Positions 47,291 through 59,835 of a DNA stretch of 64,000 nt are shown piece by piece (positions within the stretch are counted from its first letter, which is position 1; each line of letters begins with the position of its first letter). The notes under the pieces were generated by a model, which saw nothing but the letters and a program-made list of their open reading frames with translations, searched no databases and was not told where the DNA came from. The translations under genes were made by a program, and so were the position numbers. The stretch is from Glandiceps talaboti. Lineage: Eukaryota; Hemichordata; Enteropneusta; Spengelidae. Location: NCBI RefSeq assembly GCF_964340395.1, contig NC_135550.1:1488001-1552000 (forward strand), written 5' to 3'.

Positions 47291-47849
47291 CACAGACTTT
47301 ATCACCTTATTCTCAAAATCCTTTGCTTGTTCCCTGTAAATATCGTTTAAGGACAAGTTGTTATCTGGTTCCGTTCACCTAAATGTTACAAATAATCAGT
47401 GAACACATCCTTAACTTTATTCTTTTCTAGAACTAAATTTGATTCCTGGTTGAGAACTACTGTTGTTTATGATCTTTCTTTTATACCTCTTAATAATGAC
47501 CAGTATTTCTTACTGGATTTCCCACCTGATTTTGAAACATTGATGGGCTGTTTGACTTTACATTCAATTTGTTTCTGTTTAATAATATTTTATGTGCACT
47601 TCTTATGATCCAAATAATTGTGTCCTAACGTTTGGCCATATTCACTATTCATATTATTGTTATTGTTATTATCATATTGTTATTACATTTACTGTTTTCA
47701 TCCCATAACTTCATGGCGTGTTTCAGTAACAGACGTTAGCCAATAATTCCAAAGTTCATCACAAGCATGTTGATTCTTTCTATTTGAGGCCAAATTAACC
47801 ATTGGATTTACGTCGACTATTTTCATTATTCAATTTTGATACATGACAT

Positions 47850-48784
47850 GGTACATGAACTTACGAGTCCATATAGTGATTACCAGAGTCTACACTTCTA
47901 CTATAAGAGTTGTTCACATGTAAACATGGTACACATATATTGATCATTTCGTTTTTTGTCGGCACACTCATCGTCGCCATGAATTTAGTAATCCTGAGTG
48001 TAGTCCTGATTGTAATTCTGGGGACATAATTTTGTCCTGTGACCTGGTACACAGCAACTGTAACAAGTGAGTTTCTCTCCATGACGACCAACTCACTGAA
48101 TATGGCTTGGTTCTCCACAGTTGAAACATCCTAAGGACCTTTGATTTGGAGAGCTAATTCTGTGTTCTTGTACAGTCACTGTATAGTTATATCTGTCATG
48201 TTGGTGGTATGGATCAATTCATGGTCTCTGGGTATGGAGGCTGGATCTGATTGGTTTTGCCATGGTAGTATACTGCTGGATGGATGATTGGTTTTGCCAT
48301 GGTAGTATACTGCTGGATGGATGATTGGTGATACACCATGTTCTTGTAGGTACAATTTTGCTTCATCAATTGAATGGAACCCTTTGTGTAATTGTGACTC
48401 AATCCATTGACGAATGGGTCAGCTTCAAGCCAACTTTTGAATATGACTGTCTTCCTATCGCTTGCAACTGCATATAATGAGAAGGTACATTTTTTTCTTT
48501 GCCTTCGTTTGGGCTGAGGTCTGCAACATCAGGATGAGGTGCCCATACTGCATTATGTGGAGGTAAATTTTGTATATTTGCTCCATTCATGATGAATGTT
48601 CTGTTATAACTTCTGATTCTTCACTCTTATTTCTGGTTACATCATCTTCACTGCCGACAACGTTTTGAATAGTTGGGTTACTGGTTTCTTGACTTTGTTT
48701 ATCAGCACCATAGGTGTCAATTCCACTGTTTGGTAATGAGTCTGCCATTCTCTGAACACGGTGAGTGTAAGTAGATATAGACAA
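47850..48784 (-). pseudogene. LINE ORF1 with CCHC zinc knuckles
   Basis: Upstream of the RT fragment on the same strand. Frames 48784-48587 and 48590-48399 give a hydrophilic N-terminal region, and about 48130-48000 gives CFNCGEPSH followed by an internal stop and then CYSCCVPGHRTKLC, a perfect C-x2-C-x4-H-x4-C knuckle. The first knuckle has lost its last Cys. Retroviral-type zinc knuckles are found in ORF1 (nucleic-acid binding) of many LINEs. Stops at 48586, 48398 and in the knuckle region show that it is dead. Together with 46290-47290 it makes one element of about 2.5 kb on the minus strand. An ORF-free gap at 47300-47850 would hold the endonuclease, of which I see no clear motif. Confidence 0.65.
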
Positions 48785-48990
48785 CTAGACCTTCAAAAAA
48801 ATCTTGATGTCAAATGTGTTCTAAGTTGTGAAAAATCCTCAGCACGTACTTCAAGTATTCATACTACTGTTCCATAAGACAGTAACAGTCAGAACTTGCT
48901 GGAACTTATGAAAAACTCACGGGAATGGAGAGCATGTTCTGTGTGTCTGTCTGTTCACTGGAAGTCAGCCATGAGATCCTCATCAATGTA

Positions 48991-49202
48991 AAACCAAGCA
49001 AGCAAAGTCCAAAGTACAAACAAGTTGAACAGTTGAAATACTCATCAATCTCATTGGTAAAAAAGTCCTATAAATAATGTTTATACACTAGTCATGCAAT
49101 CATTCTCATCATTATGCAAAATTCACAGAAGATAAAATTGTACCCGGTTCATGTTATCGAAATGTTCATAATGTCATGTGACTTGAATAATGTCGACATT
49201 GA
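48991..49202 (+). repeat. Direct repeat F, copy 1
   Basis: Repeated with a few per cent change and small indels at 50249-50462: 'aaccaagca', 'gttgaacagttga', 'atctcattggtaaaaaa', 'agataaaattgtacccg', 'ttcatgttatcgaaatgttcata', 'atgacttga'. It lies upstream of the LINE ORF1 on the minus strand, so it could be the LINE 5' UTR. Confidence 0.85.
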
Positions 49203-49227
49203 TTATTGAGACGATGGCAGGCAATGC

Positions 49228-49232
49228 CAGTC

Positions 49233-49275
<43 letters not shown>

Positions 49276-49333
49276 AAGCCAGCCAAACAGACAGACAGAT
49301 AGACAGACAGACAGACAGACAGACTGACTGACG

Positions 49334-49408
<75 letters not shown>

Positions 49409-49460
49409 TGACTGACTGACGGATAGACAGACTGACTGACTGACTGACTGACTGACCGAC
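49228..49460 (+). repeat. (GACA)n/(GACT)n microsatellite
   Basis: Long GACA array interrupted by GACT and GATA variants. The CLSVCLSV and SQSVSQSV peptides are translations of it. Confidence 0.95.
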
Positions 49461-49479
49461 AGACCGATATAACTAGAAC

Positions 49480-50248
49480 ACAACCTCTCCTAAAACGAAG
49501 TAATACTGGGTGGATAACGTTGTAAATTGTATGATGAAAACTCATCTGTGCAAAGGTTCAGTGTAAGTTAATAGGTTTAACTTTGTATTGCACCAAAATT
49601 TAATTAGCTTACCAAAGCTTTCGCCAGGTATCCACCATGGCTTCATCAGTATTTTCTGAAGTCACAACACATGCGCATGTAAATTGTAGTTAACTGTTAG
49701 AGTGGAAAAAATCAGCTCCACATCTCATTTGGTTTAAAATAAATACATATTATCTTCGCAATCGACACGTTTCTACTTGCACTATCGAGCAAATCCCTCA
49801 TGTCTCGTAAAAACAAAAACTGTTTTTATTCAATACCGGAATGTGATAAACTCACAGATAAGATCTCAATATGTTTGTACCATAGGCATAATTGATGACA
49901 AAGGTAAACAAGATCGAAACAATATGTCGATATCGACATCAGGACATATTTCTAATCACTGGAGAACGACCATAACGGGTCGACTGGCTGCAAAATAAAA
50001 ACCCTTTGTCAAATATATTATCTCAACATTGATCGAAAACTCTAACATAAAGATGTAGTTCAGCTAGAAGAATATATGCGACTATGTAAATACATTTAGA
50101 ATCATAAACTAGGTGAAGAACTGGGTAACACAAGAGTTAAAAATACTCATGTGAATCTAAGCTTCAAACAGCGCAAGCTCTCTGAAATTGTATGAAATAA
50201 TAACTAGGTATCCTACTCCATGGAAAAAACATCAATGATTCAAATTAA
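49480..50248. other. Unassigned DNA between the F repeats
   Basis: No gene recognised; an ORF at 49777-49998 has no familiar motif. Confidence 0.4.
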
Positions 50249-50462
50249 AACCAAGCATGCAAAAAAAACAAAGTACGAACATGTTGAACAGTTGACATAT
50301 CATCCATCTCATTGGTAAAAAAAAGTCATATAAATAATATTTATATACTAGTTATGCAAATCATTATCATTATTATGCAAGGTCACAGAAGATAAAATTG
50401 TACCCGATTCATGTTATCGAAATGTTCATAACGTCACATGACTTGACTAATGTCAACATTGA
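50249..50462 (+). repeat. Direct repeat F, copy 2
   Basis: Second copy of 48991-49202, in the same orientation, 1258 bases downstream. Confidence 0.85.
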
Positions 50463-51180
50463 AATCACTCAGTGTAAGGAAATACTGATAAATTTAAATA
50501 CTCTTAGAAGTAGATTTTCTGTGAAGGATAGAGCAAGTTACATAGTTTCAGAGTAGGTATCAGAATATCTAAGCAGCAGCAATCTGTGATTCACTAGCCT
50601 TCAAAATAATGCCTAACACCGCACGTCCTTAATAACACGTCAAGTATATTAAATGGAAGTGACTCTTTGATTACAGTACATCACATGTGTATACAATGTG
50701 TGGAAGTGTAAACGATCTTTGAATGATATGGTTCTTTCAATTAAGTCTGTTTGCCAAATGTCGTCTATAAATTTACGATCGATTACCCTCGTACACTTCT
50801 AAATGTTATACATTCAACACATGTATTCATGTATACCAGGTAATATTTCTTAATTCATCACATCATTCTATCATTCAATCAGTGACATAAGCAAAGTCCG
50901 TTCTACGTATTAACGAAACCAAGTAAATGTGTGGCTAACACAAACATTACTGCTTGTTTGCCCCTATTCGCTTTATCATAAGTTAAAGGCATGATATACA
51001 GTTAATATAATTACTTAGCATTAGCATTGATAAGTGGTTGCGATTCAAACTAAATAACATTTTACCTGAATACACTTGACTCTTAAACTGGAGTCAAAAC
51101 TTGTGGTTCATTCTCATTTGATGCATGCATTGGTGAACATAAAATTATCTTGATTTTTCATTTCATTTTGTTCCTCAAAA
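50463..51180. other. Unassigned DNA
   Basis: No gene or array recognised. Confidence 0.4.
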
Positions 51181-53050
51181 TTACAAGCCTGTGGAATAAT
51201 ATGCAAATATTGCATAATGTGTAAAGATTTAGCTATAACATTATCATTTTTAGTCATCATGTATATGATAATCATATGGTAATGGTAATTTGATATTTGC
51301 ATGGCATTCAGAAAGTAAAAGTATTATAATTACAGGAGTGTCTTAGTCCAAACTGGCCATGGATGATCTGGTATAACCATATAGTTTTGAAATCGATAAA
51401 GAACCAGATTTAACCTGAATGCCTCCCGTAAGTGCAAAACCATATATTTTTGGGCGTACATTGTTGGAATGCAAAATTCTAAACTGTGGCTATTTTACAT
51501 GGTGTACCACTTAATTAGAAACTGAATTATATGAAACTAGAAATTTGAAGCTTGTATAGTTAATATATTGCCTAATTATGAAAAAATCATTGATCGTGCA
51601 AATTAACCATATAGTTTATAAGTTACAACATCAAGCTTTAAATGACACATGCACTTCTTTAGCATCAATACATTTACTAAATTATCTGAAATTTAAATAT
51701 TGTATTCAAACGATATTGCCTCATTAATTATCAAAATGATTATTGATACAAGTTACATATCACAATTAAAAACTACATAAACAACTACATCAAATACGTA
51801 TGATTTGTTATGGTTAACTGATGTATCAAGTTAAATTAAATTTGAAGTTTGCATTCTTAACAAATAGCGTAATTACCGACAATCTTTAATTATGCAAATT
51901 AGTCTTTAACATTAAAAACTATATCAACAGGCTTTATAGGATATGTGCTTTGTCATGGTGGTTGTATGTGCCAGAGTATATGGAATTTGAAGTGTGACAT
52001 AGCTTAATTACGGAAGATCATTAATTATTCAAATTACTCATTAAAAGTAAAGGCCATGGCAACAAACGTCTGTGCATTGTTATGGTTGTTATATGCACCA
52101 AATTATATAAAATTTGAAGTGTGCATTCTTAGGATAACGCCTAATTACCGAAAATCATTAATTATGCAAAATATTCATTAAAACTAAAATTCTATGCCAA
52201 CAGACCATGGCAGTGCGAGACTCACACGCAGACCCTGCACTACCCAATGTTCCACCCTGTTTGCAGTACACACCCCCGCTGGTGGCTGGCAAAACTCGGG
52301 TACCACACCTTCCATGACGTGACGTCACTCAAACAGGCGAGTGGCGTCACGACATGGCTGTTCACTACGACTCCTCCACGTGGAGCTTGTCTCCCCTTCT
52401 TTATCTTGTCTCAAAGTCATCATTTATTGGCATTAATATGCAAATATCGCATAATACATAAGGTTTTAGTTATAGAATTATGATGTTCAGTCATCAAGTA
52501 TATAGTAAACATATGGTAATTTGACACTTTCGCATGGAAGTCAAAAATGTGAACTTATTGTTACAGTAATCCTTTTGTTAAAACTGGCGAAGTATAACCT
52601 GTTATAACCATATATTTTTTTAGAGATAGAGAATGTAAAAATATCCAAATATTCGTCATATGACCTAATTAAATATTCAAATTGGCCTCCAACACACAGC
52701 ATTTTTTGCCTTTTGATGGTGAAATTTACAACTTTCGTGACTTTTCCTATCATTCCATTGCTCCCAATACCACATTGTTGTGGCTCAGAATACAAATATA
52801 AAACAACAAACAAATATGTAGTCATGCAATGATTTCTATTCTCTCCATCAAGTACTGTATGTGGTAATTCAAAAAGTGGAAGTAACATTTACTGAGGATC
52901 ATGTGTCCAATCTGACAGCTCATTATATAGTATAACCATATATTTTTCATTCAGTGTGACACAGAGGACTTTCAAAATCATAATTTGGTCATGTAACGTC
53001 ATTATGTATTCAAAATGCCTGCTGGTCTCGAAAAACTGGACAAAGTCTGA
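51180..53050. mobile_element. AT-rich family A block with repeated modules
   Basis: Contains an inverted family A end at 51405-51430 ('cagatttaacctgaatgcctcccgtaag') and repeats of 'cctaattacc.aaaatcattaattatgcaaat' and 'aatttgaagtgtgcattctta' at about 51860, 52000 and 52140. A separate module ('atatgcaaat.t.gcataat', 'tggtaatttga', 'tataaccatata') occurs at 51195-51400 and again at 52437-52615, with a partial third at 52880-52950. No coding sequence. Confidence 0.6.
52203..52415 (+). other. GC-rich insert in AT-rich repeat
   Basis: About 200 bases of much higher GC sit abruptly in AT-rich family A DNA. Features: the palindrome GTGACGTCAC at about 52321, GGTACC, and a closed ORF frame. I cannot assign it; a SINE, a retrocopied exon or a captured CpG-rich fragment are all possible. 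Confidence 0.5.
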
Positions 53051-53289
53051 AATATTTTTATTTTCCACACCAAAAATTCATTCGAAGTCATAATGTACGG
53101 TACAAATTTCCAAATGTGACTTTAAAATATATATATCATTCTCTTACCTCTGCAGCCTGGGTTCGAAACCACCAGGTGTCGGCTGGGTCTGATTAAATTT
53201 ACCACGCTCTAGGTAAGAAGTTTGACTCTACCGTGCAATGCAGGTTTTCTCTCGGTATTCAGGTTTCTTCAGGGACTGGTCAGTTTCTC

Positions 53290-54160
53290 CAGCCTGGGGG
53301 GGGGGGGGTGGATTCTTAAATCAGGCCTACAAAAAGTCACTGACCCCCTCTCTGTAAAACTAAAGACAGGCTGACCCCCATCATTTAATTCTAAAACATG
53401 ATGACCCCTCCTCGCCTATATTTAATATTCACATGACAGGTATTTTTTGATCGTGACTCAGTGTGGACTGCTTGACAGTCTTGCATCTACTTTATAACAT
53501 CCCGGGTTAGCACTATCATAATTATAATTGACTACACTGCGTAAATATATTCCAAAAGTAGTTTACTAGCATCTTTGACAGTGAAAGGTGGGGGAAAGCT
53601 TGAGAAGGGAATATGTACATCTCTTATGAGGGTCCTAGGGGGTTTTCCCCTAGAAGCCCTGGAGCCAATATTTAGACTATTCTGACCCTTTCAAGCAATT
53701 ACTTAATCCGTGCTTTACAAGACAGCAAGTATCACAAACTATTCTTTATAACTTACACTGAGGGTTGAAATATGTTCTTAAAAAGTTAAATGGCATCATT
53801 ATATATACATGCAGTAAAGATCAGCACATCTAATGGTAGTTGGGAGATTTGGAGATTAAGGCAATTTTAGACTATCTTGGCAAACATTTCACATCTTGAA
53901 AAGACAATATCATCTCAAATTAGAATAGGGCGAAAATATTTAAGAAAGGTTTAATACCATTATGGCAGTAAAAAGGTTGTCGGTGCATCTGATTGTTTGC
54001 TGAATATATGGGCGACCTCTCGAGGTTAGGGAGTCCTTGGGGTTACCCCCTGGTAGATCTGGAGTTTTTTGCTTCTGCTAAGGCAATGTTTAGGTTATTC
54101 ATAGCCTTTGAGATAATATTTCCAAGCTTCGAACAGCTAACGTAAATGTACGTTTTAAAA
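53290..54160 (-). repeat. Dispersed repeat family C, inverted copy
   Basis: 53580-53960 is the reverse complement of 1-390 with good conservation. 53990-54160 is a further, more decayed repeat of the same plan ('gacctctcgagg', 'ggggttaccccctggtagatctggag'). A poly-G at 53297-53308 and C-tracts at 53340-53420 mark its flank. Confidence 0.7.
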
Positions 54161-54790
54161 GAGTTTCCCATGTCACATAAAATGGGCACATAACATTGGC
54201 ATAGGGGCATTAATAATGCATGTATAATAAAGTCACTGGTATGTTAGAGAACTTTAGGTGGTCATACCTAGTGTATAATAGAAACTGGAATCTGATGAGA
54301 TGTGGTGATTTGTAGCGTCAATAACATGTAGTGTCCAAAATAGAAAGTGTATTAATCCCTTCTGACAAGTTCATACTGACGAATAGAAAAATTCAGATTA
54401 ACTTCTTTTTTATAAACTATCTATGAAAATTATCATTACGAAACCTCCAAGTTCACTTTTGCCCCAAAATGCAATATAAGTGAAGCATTGATTGTGAAAC
54501 AGCCAAGTATTTACATGACATGTTCTGTAACCAGTGCGGTAGCAATGTAATACATGTATATGTATATGTATAGTTATGTTTGAACTAATATTAAAGAATT
54601 CATGTAAGAAACAGGGACAAGAACAAATATTTACATGTACCACATTTCAGACAAGGCTATATGCCATTGCAGAAAAGGATTTTTTTTCTTCCATCACAAT
54701 CTGAAACACTATCACCCCTATCCACAATTTTCAAAACAACATGACCCACTGCCAATTTCAAAAACAGGGTGACTCACTCCCCCTACAAAG
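54160..54790. other. Unassigned DNA
   Basis: No gene recognised. C-tracts like those of family C recur at 54710-54785. Confidence 0.4.
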
Positions 54791-55960
54791 CTGTGAATCT
54801 GCGAATATTTGGTGTAGATTTTCTATTAGTTTCAAAATCCCCACGCAAGTAGTATCTTCTGTTCGAGGACTTACATTTTTCACATAGATTACATACTTGT
54901 TCTTGTACGTTCTGGGTGCATTCAAGAGTAAAACGTAGTCGCATTTCGTGCAGTTTCAGTATTTATTGATAACACAGCACAATAAATATAAACTTAAATA
55001 TAACATTGCAATATATTTAGGACAGAATGTATCAATTTGGTTTGGCTAAATGAACTGACAAGTGCTCGCTCAAGAACAACAGTCTTGGGATATTAGTCCA
55101 AGTGTGACATCCCTGAAGATAAATAATGATCTAGCAGGTGATTCTGTTTCACGACTGGACATCTTTCACCCTAATTCAGAAGATAAGGCTTTGGCAGTTT
55201 GTAAACATTGAAAATTAATGCCCACCGTACACCCTAATTTTTAGTTGCGATGTCATATTTACATAAACATGTTCCAGATGAAAAGGTCAACGGTTATTCA
55301 GTGGGCAATATAACATGTATAGCAATAGCCATTAGAATTCCACAATTACAAGATAGTGAGTAATAATAAGAAAATTTTATTAGATTTAATTTATATGAAT
55401 CTTCATATGAATCGTAAAAATTATGCTTTACTATATATTGATACATACACAGTCTCGGTTACCCTGACTAACATATACGATGCATCAAAGGTCAATGAAA
55501 GTTGGCACAAAAAATCAGGTCAGGTGATGGTTACATTCTATGCTTTGTAATTGTGGATTTCATGCAATGTAAACAAATAGGTTTTAATTTTTACTTGTCT
55601 ACTGCACACTCTATGACACATTGAAATGCGCCTGCTCTGTGTGAGCAGTAATTAAAATGAGTAATTAATGGTTGTCAAGAGAGATATAGTTTGACGTAGA
55701 CATTTTCAACAGAATCTGAACATATTCGAGTACTTGCATTGTTGAATTAGCATTTATAAAGTGAAGGTGAAATTTTAAAAGAAAACCAATATGCATATAT
55801 TGTAAATAAAAACACGACCGGTCTTTGGATCCGAACATGAATGTGAATAAAAAAATATCCAGTCTTTACCTGGCCTGGCCTGGCCTAACCTGACCTGACC
55901 TGACCTGACCTGGCCTGTACCTGGGCCGTACCTGCGTTTTGTACTGACCACCATACTAAA
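54790..55960 (+). repeat. Diverged duplicate block D, copy 2
   Basis: Same landmarks and order as 19370-20070, with several hundred extra bases in the middle. It includes a CCTGGCC/CCTGACC pentamer run at 55868-55915, more expanded than in copy 1. It lies directly upstream of the promoter-like region at 56058. Confidence 0.7.
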
Positions 55961-56057
55961 TTCTATAACAGACTGGATGTGTGGCCCCCTAGGTTGTTTA
56001 AATTGTATAGCAGACACCTTTAAGTAGTAAAAGCGTAAAAAACGGCTTACGTCAACC

Positions 56058-56245
56058 TATAAATAGCTGTGTGGTGACGTCATCATGTGTTCCAAACGGA
56101 CGCTTAGGGTTCAATGGATTCGCAATTTATTTGACGAATGATCTTACTTTCACTTTCCTGTTGTCTGCGTCCTTCATTTCGGCTAAGGCCTAACAAAAAG
56201 TTGTGTGGTTCCGAATACGCTCAAGTTTAGAATAGCCCACATGGG
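56058..56245 (+). promoter_or_regulatory. Candidate TATA/CRE promoter and noncoding first exon
   Basis: TATAAATAG (56058-56066) is followed by a perfect CRE, TGACGTCA (56075-56082), and, after about 160 bases with no long ORF, by a strong splice donor, ATGGG/GTAAGTAG (donor at 56246). Taken together this is a plausible promoter plus 5' untranslated exon on the plus strand. The next convincing plus-strand acceptor is at 60331-60333, before the secreted-peptide coding exon, giving an intron of 4.09 kb. CRE sites are frequent in neuropeptide-gene promoters. The CRE lies between TATA and the expected start, which is unusual. No transcript evidence is available. Confidence 0.35.
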
Positions 56246-56789
56246 GTAAGTAGATTTTTATATTTTTTTTCATATATGAGTGTCTAGTTCAGGTAGTTAT
56301 GTTTTCCGTTGTTTTCCAGATAGTCTCTGTGTCATTGATGTTTGTTTCCGTATCCACTATTTCTTGCGAGACAATTTTCGCGATATTATTTATATATATA
56401 GAGAGAAAAGTAGTCTATAACGATACTGATGAGGTAAGCAATATTACCTGATTTGTATTCAATACACAAGGCATGGTAAATACCCATCGCCAGATATATG
56501 TAACTCCTTCGACTATGTAGACGTGTTATTGAAAACATTGACATACAAAATAGTCAAGTCTTCAGCGCTCTTAAAACATGGTGCCTTTGGCGTTTCTGAC
56601 AACGGGTACAACGGATATCAGTTTTAAACAATTTATAAACAATTCAATTTCCGTTCCGCATTGTGTCACATTTGAAGCTGTAGGAAGTTTACTACTATAG
56701 ATAGCTTACAGTAACTGTTTACATTACCTGGGCTAACTAGACAACGATCAACATTCATTAATGTTTCTAATAACGCATAGGTCAATATT

Positions 56790-57215
56790 CAATGGGTTTT
56801 TCAGTATTAATGACAGTAATATTAGGCCAAAAAAGTATTTCTGGTCAGGGCATGTTGTCTAAAGTCGTGAGACGACGCGAATTTATTTATTTATTTATTT
56901 TTAATTTCAACAAACCTGTAACTCAGTGTAATATTTATGGCAGTTACTGTTCTTTTTATTTAGTACTATGTTGCAAGTGTATATTTGGGACAGATGTGTC
57001 ATTTGCTTGTTCATGATTAACTATGCAGTTGTCGTCATTGAAGTACGGACAGTTATTTTATGTTCCCTGGATCTGCAGATTGTATGGGCTGGACCGACGC
57101 GTGGGTATTTAAGTGATAAGCACGCTGACCAGAAACAATTCTTTTTCTTTGCCCTAAAGAACCCTTCCTTGTCATTACCAGATGTAAACTGAATTCCTCC
57201 CATAAGGATACACTA
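56790..57215 (+). mobile_element. Family A internal fragment
   Basis: Matches 62995-63200: 'ttgtctaaagt', 'ttgttcatgatta', 'tgcagttgtc', 'cctggatctgcag' and 'accagaaacaatt.tttcttt'. It ends at an inverted family A terminus, 'agatgtaaactgaattcctcccataagga'. Confidence 0.6.
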
Positions 57216-57539
57216 CTCTTCGTTTTGTTAAAGAGTGTGTACCTTAGTTTGTATTTTAGCAATACAGATCTAAATATAACCAAGTGCCAAAAGGACAAAC
57301 ACAGAAGAAGAAGCCCGAAATCACAGCAAATGCTACCTACAATATATACAATCGACATGATGGCGTCATGGACGCCATCTTGCCATTACACTTACATGCA
57401 TGGTTCATGCATACACATTTGTCTTCATTGCATTCTCTCACGGAATTGAACTTCGTAAAGGTATAACTCAATTGAAATGTAAACGCACTAGAGCCAATGG
57501 GGAGATCTAAAAAATATATAGTATTTGTATACTCAACAA

Positions 57540-57775
57540 ACGTTTCGGATTTGGTCTGCTCGAACCATTAATATGCAAATTTATATAATTAAACATTAAC
57601 CGATCTGTTTCAAAACCTATTCAGGTCTAGCCATTACCCTAAGGATTATATATTCCAAATTTCATTACAAATGAGCCAGCCGATTTTTAGAAAATAATGA
57701 CACAGACACGGACAGACAGACATTCCCCTTTTAATACCCCCCGTACCCTTACGGGAGATAAAAATGATAGAGTCC
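57540..57775 (-). mobile_element. Family A head fragment, inverted
   Basis: Contains 'aaaacctattcagg...ccattaccctaagg', 'gagccagccgattttta', a CAGA run and a hairpin CCCGTA-CCCT-TACGGG near 57741-57757, the equivalent of the 26046 hairpin. Confidence 0.65.
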
Positions 57776-59050
57776 TCCAGTCACAGTACTACACCGTAAT
57801 GTGGTGGTGTACGTCACGAGATGTACATTTTGTAAATTGGTAATAAATAACGATTTCGATGTACACTAGCATTCAATTTAACACCTGCAGTATCCTGTCA
57901 GCGATTTACAATAAAAAACACACCTTACAGCTGAATTGTTGCTAAAGCTCGGAAAATGAAAGTGTTTTAAAATCCCCTTTTAAACTCCTTTCATAAATCA
58001 AACGAGCAATGTCTTTTTGCATTTAAATATTTAAGTAGCTTAGAACAGTTACAATGAGACGAGTTATCGTGCTTCCAACAGTTCTGGCCTCAAGCTTAAG
58101 TAGACTTTGCATCAAAACTGACACCTTTATTCAAGCTTAGGCTTTTGCTAGATATGATATCAATATACCCATAGATTGATATTATTGAGATATTTGGCAC
58201 TCGTAGGTTGATGAACACCTGTGTCCGTCTGCCTATCGCCATAAATTAGGAATCGATTTTCTCAGAGAACAAACTCGTCATTGCGAGAAACATGTACGAG
58301 TAAACCTATCCTGTATTTCTCTTTAAAGAATGGCTTGATTATTCATAACAAAAACTTATATTTACATTTAACCAAAGCAATTGCCGCTTATCATCAGCAA
58401 GAAAGTTGAGAAACAGAAAGAGGCTACATTCGATTGAAATGCATATTTGACTTCGAACATATCACCTCTATTTTCTAGATATTTCCCTTTGTGTCATCGT
58501 TACTGTCTGTCATCTTCTGAGACATGATTGGTGAAAAGATGAATAGAAAACACTTATTCCCTGTCTCCCTAATGTTACTATAATTTAAATTTTCATGGAA
58601 AGTACCTTGATAAAAAACGTGAGATTGTAAGAATGACACAACTACTACCAAAAGATTATTATAGAGGAAACGTAGTGTATAGACACAAGAGAGTCACGAA
58701 ATGTACATTGTGTACATTTAGTGGTAGCAAAGTTACACATAACAGTTACTTTTAAAGTAGCCATTCGACATTCGATGGTAAGCAGAAAAAAATTAAACAA
58801 ACAGTCGTCTCAACAATGAAATTTCATGATCGGAACACACAACGTCTCCCCTGGCTGAATACATGACTAGCAAATATAGACTGTACTGATAGGTTACAAT
58901 GACATTTACGCATTTCTTGTGACCTCATACCACAGTCCTGTAATATGTAATACGTCTACACCGTAACGAATGTTGCTCTTTGTCCTGGTAACAAAATCCT
59001 TCCAGTAAACTTTCATGACCTCAATTTCCTAAATTTCGAAACCATAGATC
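57776..59050. other. Probable intron DNA, no gene seen
   Basis: Nothing recognisable. If the first exon at 56058-56245 belongs to the gene at 60380 this is intron 1. Confidence 0.4.
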
Positions 59051-59059
59051 TTTGTTCAT

Positions 59060-59330
59060 ACACATACTGTTGGAATGGACAATTCCGAGCTATAGCTATT
59101 ATACTCGTGTACGTACATCACCCCCTATATCAAATTTGAAGATAGCACAATTAAGATATTGATTATATTAAATATCGAAAATCTGTAATTATGCAAATGG
59201 ATATTGCGATTTTAAGCTATGCTTTAAAGGACACATGCACTTCATTAACCATCAATACATGTGCTAAACTATCTGCAATTTTACGTTTGCATTGTAAAGA
59301 TGTAATGCCAAAAAAAAACTAGTTTCGAGC
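59060..59330. mobile_element. Family A internal fragment
   Basis: Matches 51450-51720: 'gttggaatg', 'aattatgcaaat', 'tttaaaggacacatgcacttc' and 'catcaatacat'. Confidence 0.6.
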
Positions 59331-59579
59331 TCTAATTTGATGGGGTAAGTAAAATTGAACAATTGTTGACAACTATTGTATTGACATTGTTTTCGTGATA
59401 ACTATATAACATTTGAAACTTCAAAGCTCCAAAAATACTGCAATTGTTGTACCAAGGGTGTCCAATTGTATAAAATTGGCCTTCAGTTTACGATAGATAA
59501 TTGTTTCAGAAGTCCTTTCGCTCTTTGTGTTCAACACGATGAGATTTTGTCATTTCCACTCGATTGGTTTAAAATTGAC

Positions 59580-59835
59580 CTGAAGTATTTTTTCACATCG
59601 GCATAATATACGTGATAAGCCTTTAGGTTGTATTTACACATTATTTAGAGATCGGCCATCCCTACCTGTACGAAAATATCACATCAGCATAATATACCTG
59701 GGAAGCTTTTTTGGCTGAATGTAGAGTTCAATCACCCCCTGCCCGACCAAGAATATCACATCGGCAGGTGGTAAGTGGTAGATGGTACTATGCTTTTGGG
59801 CTGTATGTACAAGTTCACCACCCCTTCCCCCTCTT
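59580..59835 (+). repeat. Tandem repeat of about 85-100 bases
   Basis: Three units, each with 'tatcacatc.gcataatata' (or shortened), 'aagc.ttttgg.tgtat' and 'agttcaccaccccttcccc'-type endings (about 59595, 59678 and 59745). Units differ considerably. Confidence 0.65.

Noticed and set aside
49166-49545. CLSVCLSV Cys-rich ORFs of about 105 codons
   Set aside because: Translation of the GACA array in two frames.
53155-53200. tRNA or tRNA-derived SINE, from GGGTTCGAAACC at 53159
   Set aside because: It has a B-box-like word, but no acceptor stem, D arm or anticodon arm can be drawn around it.
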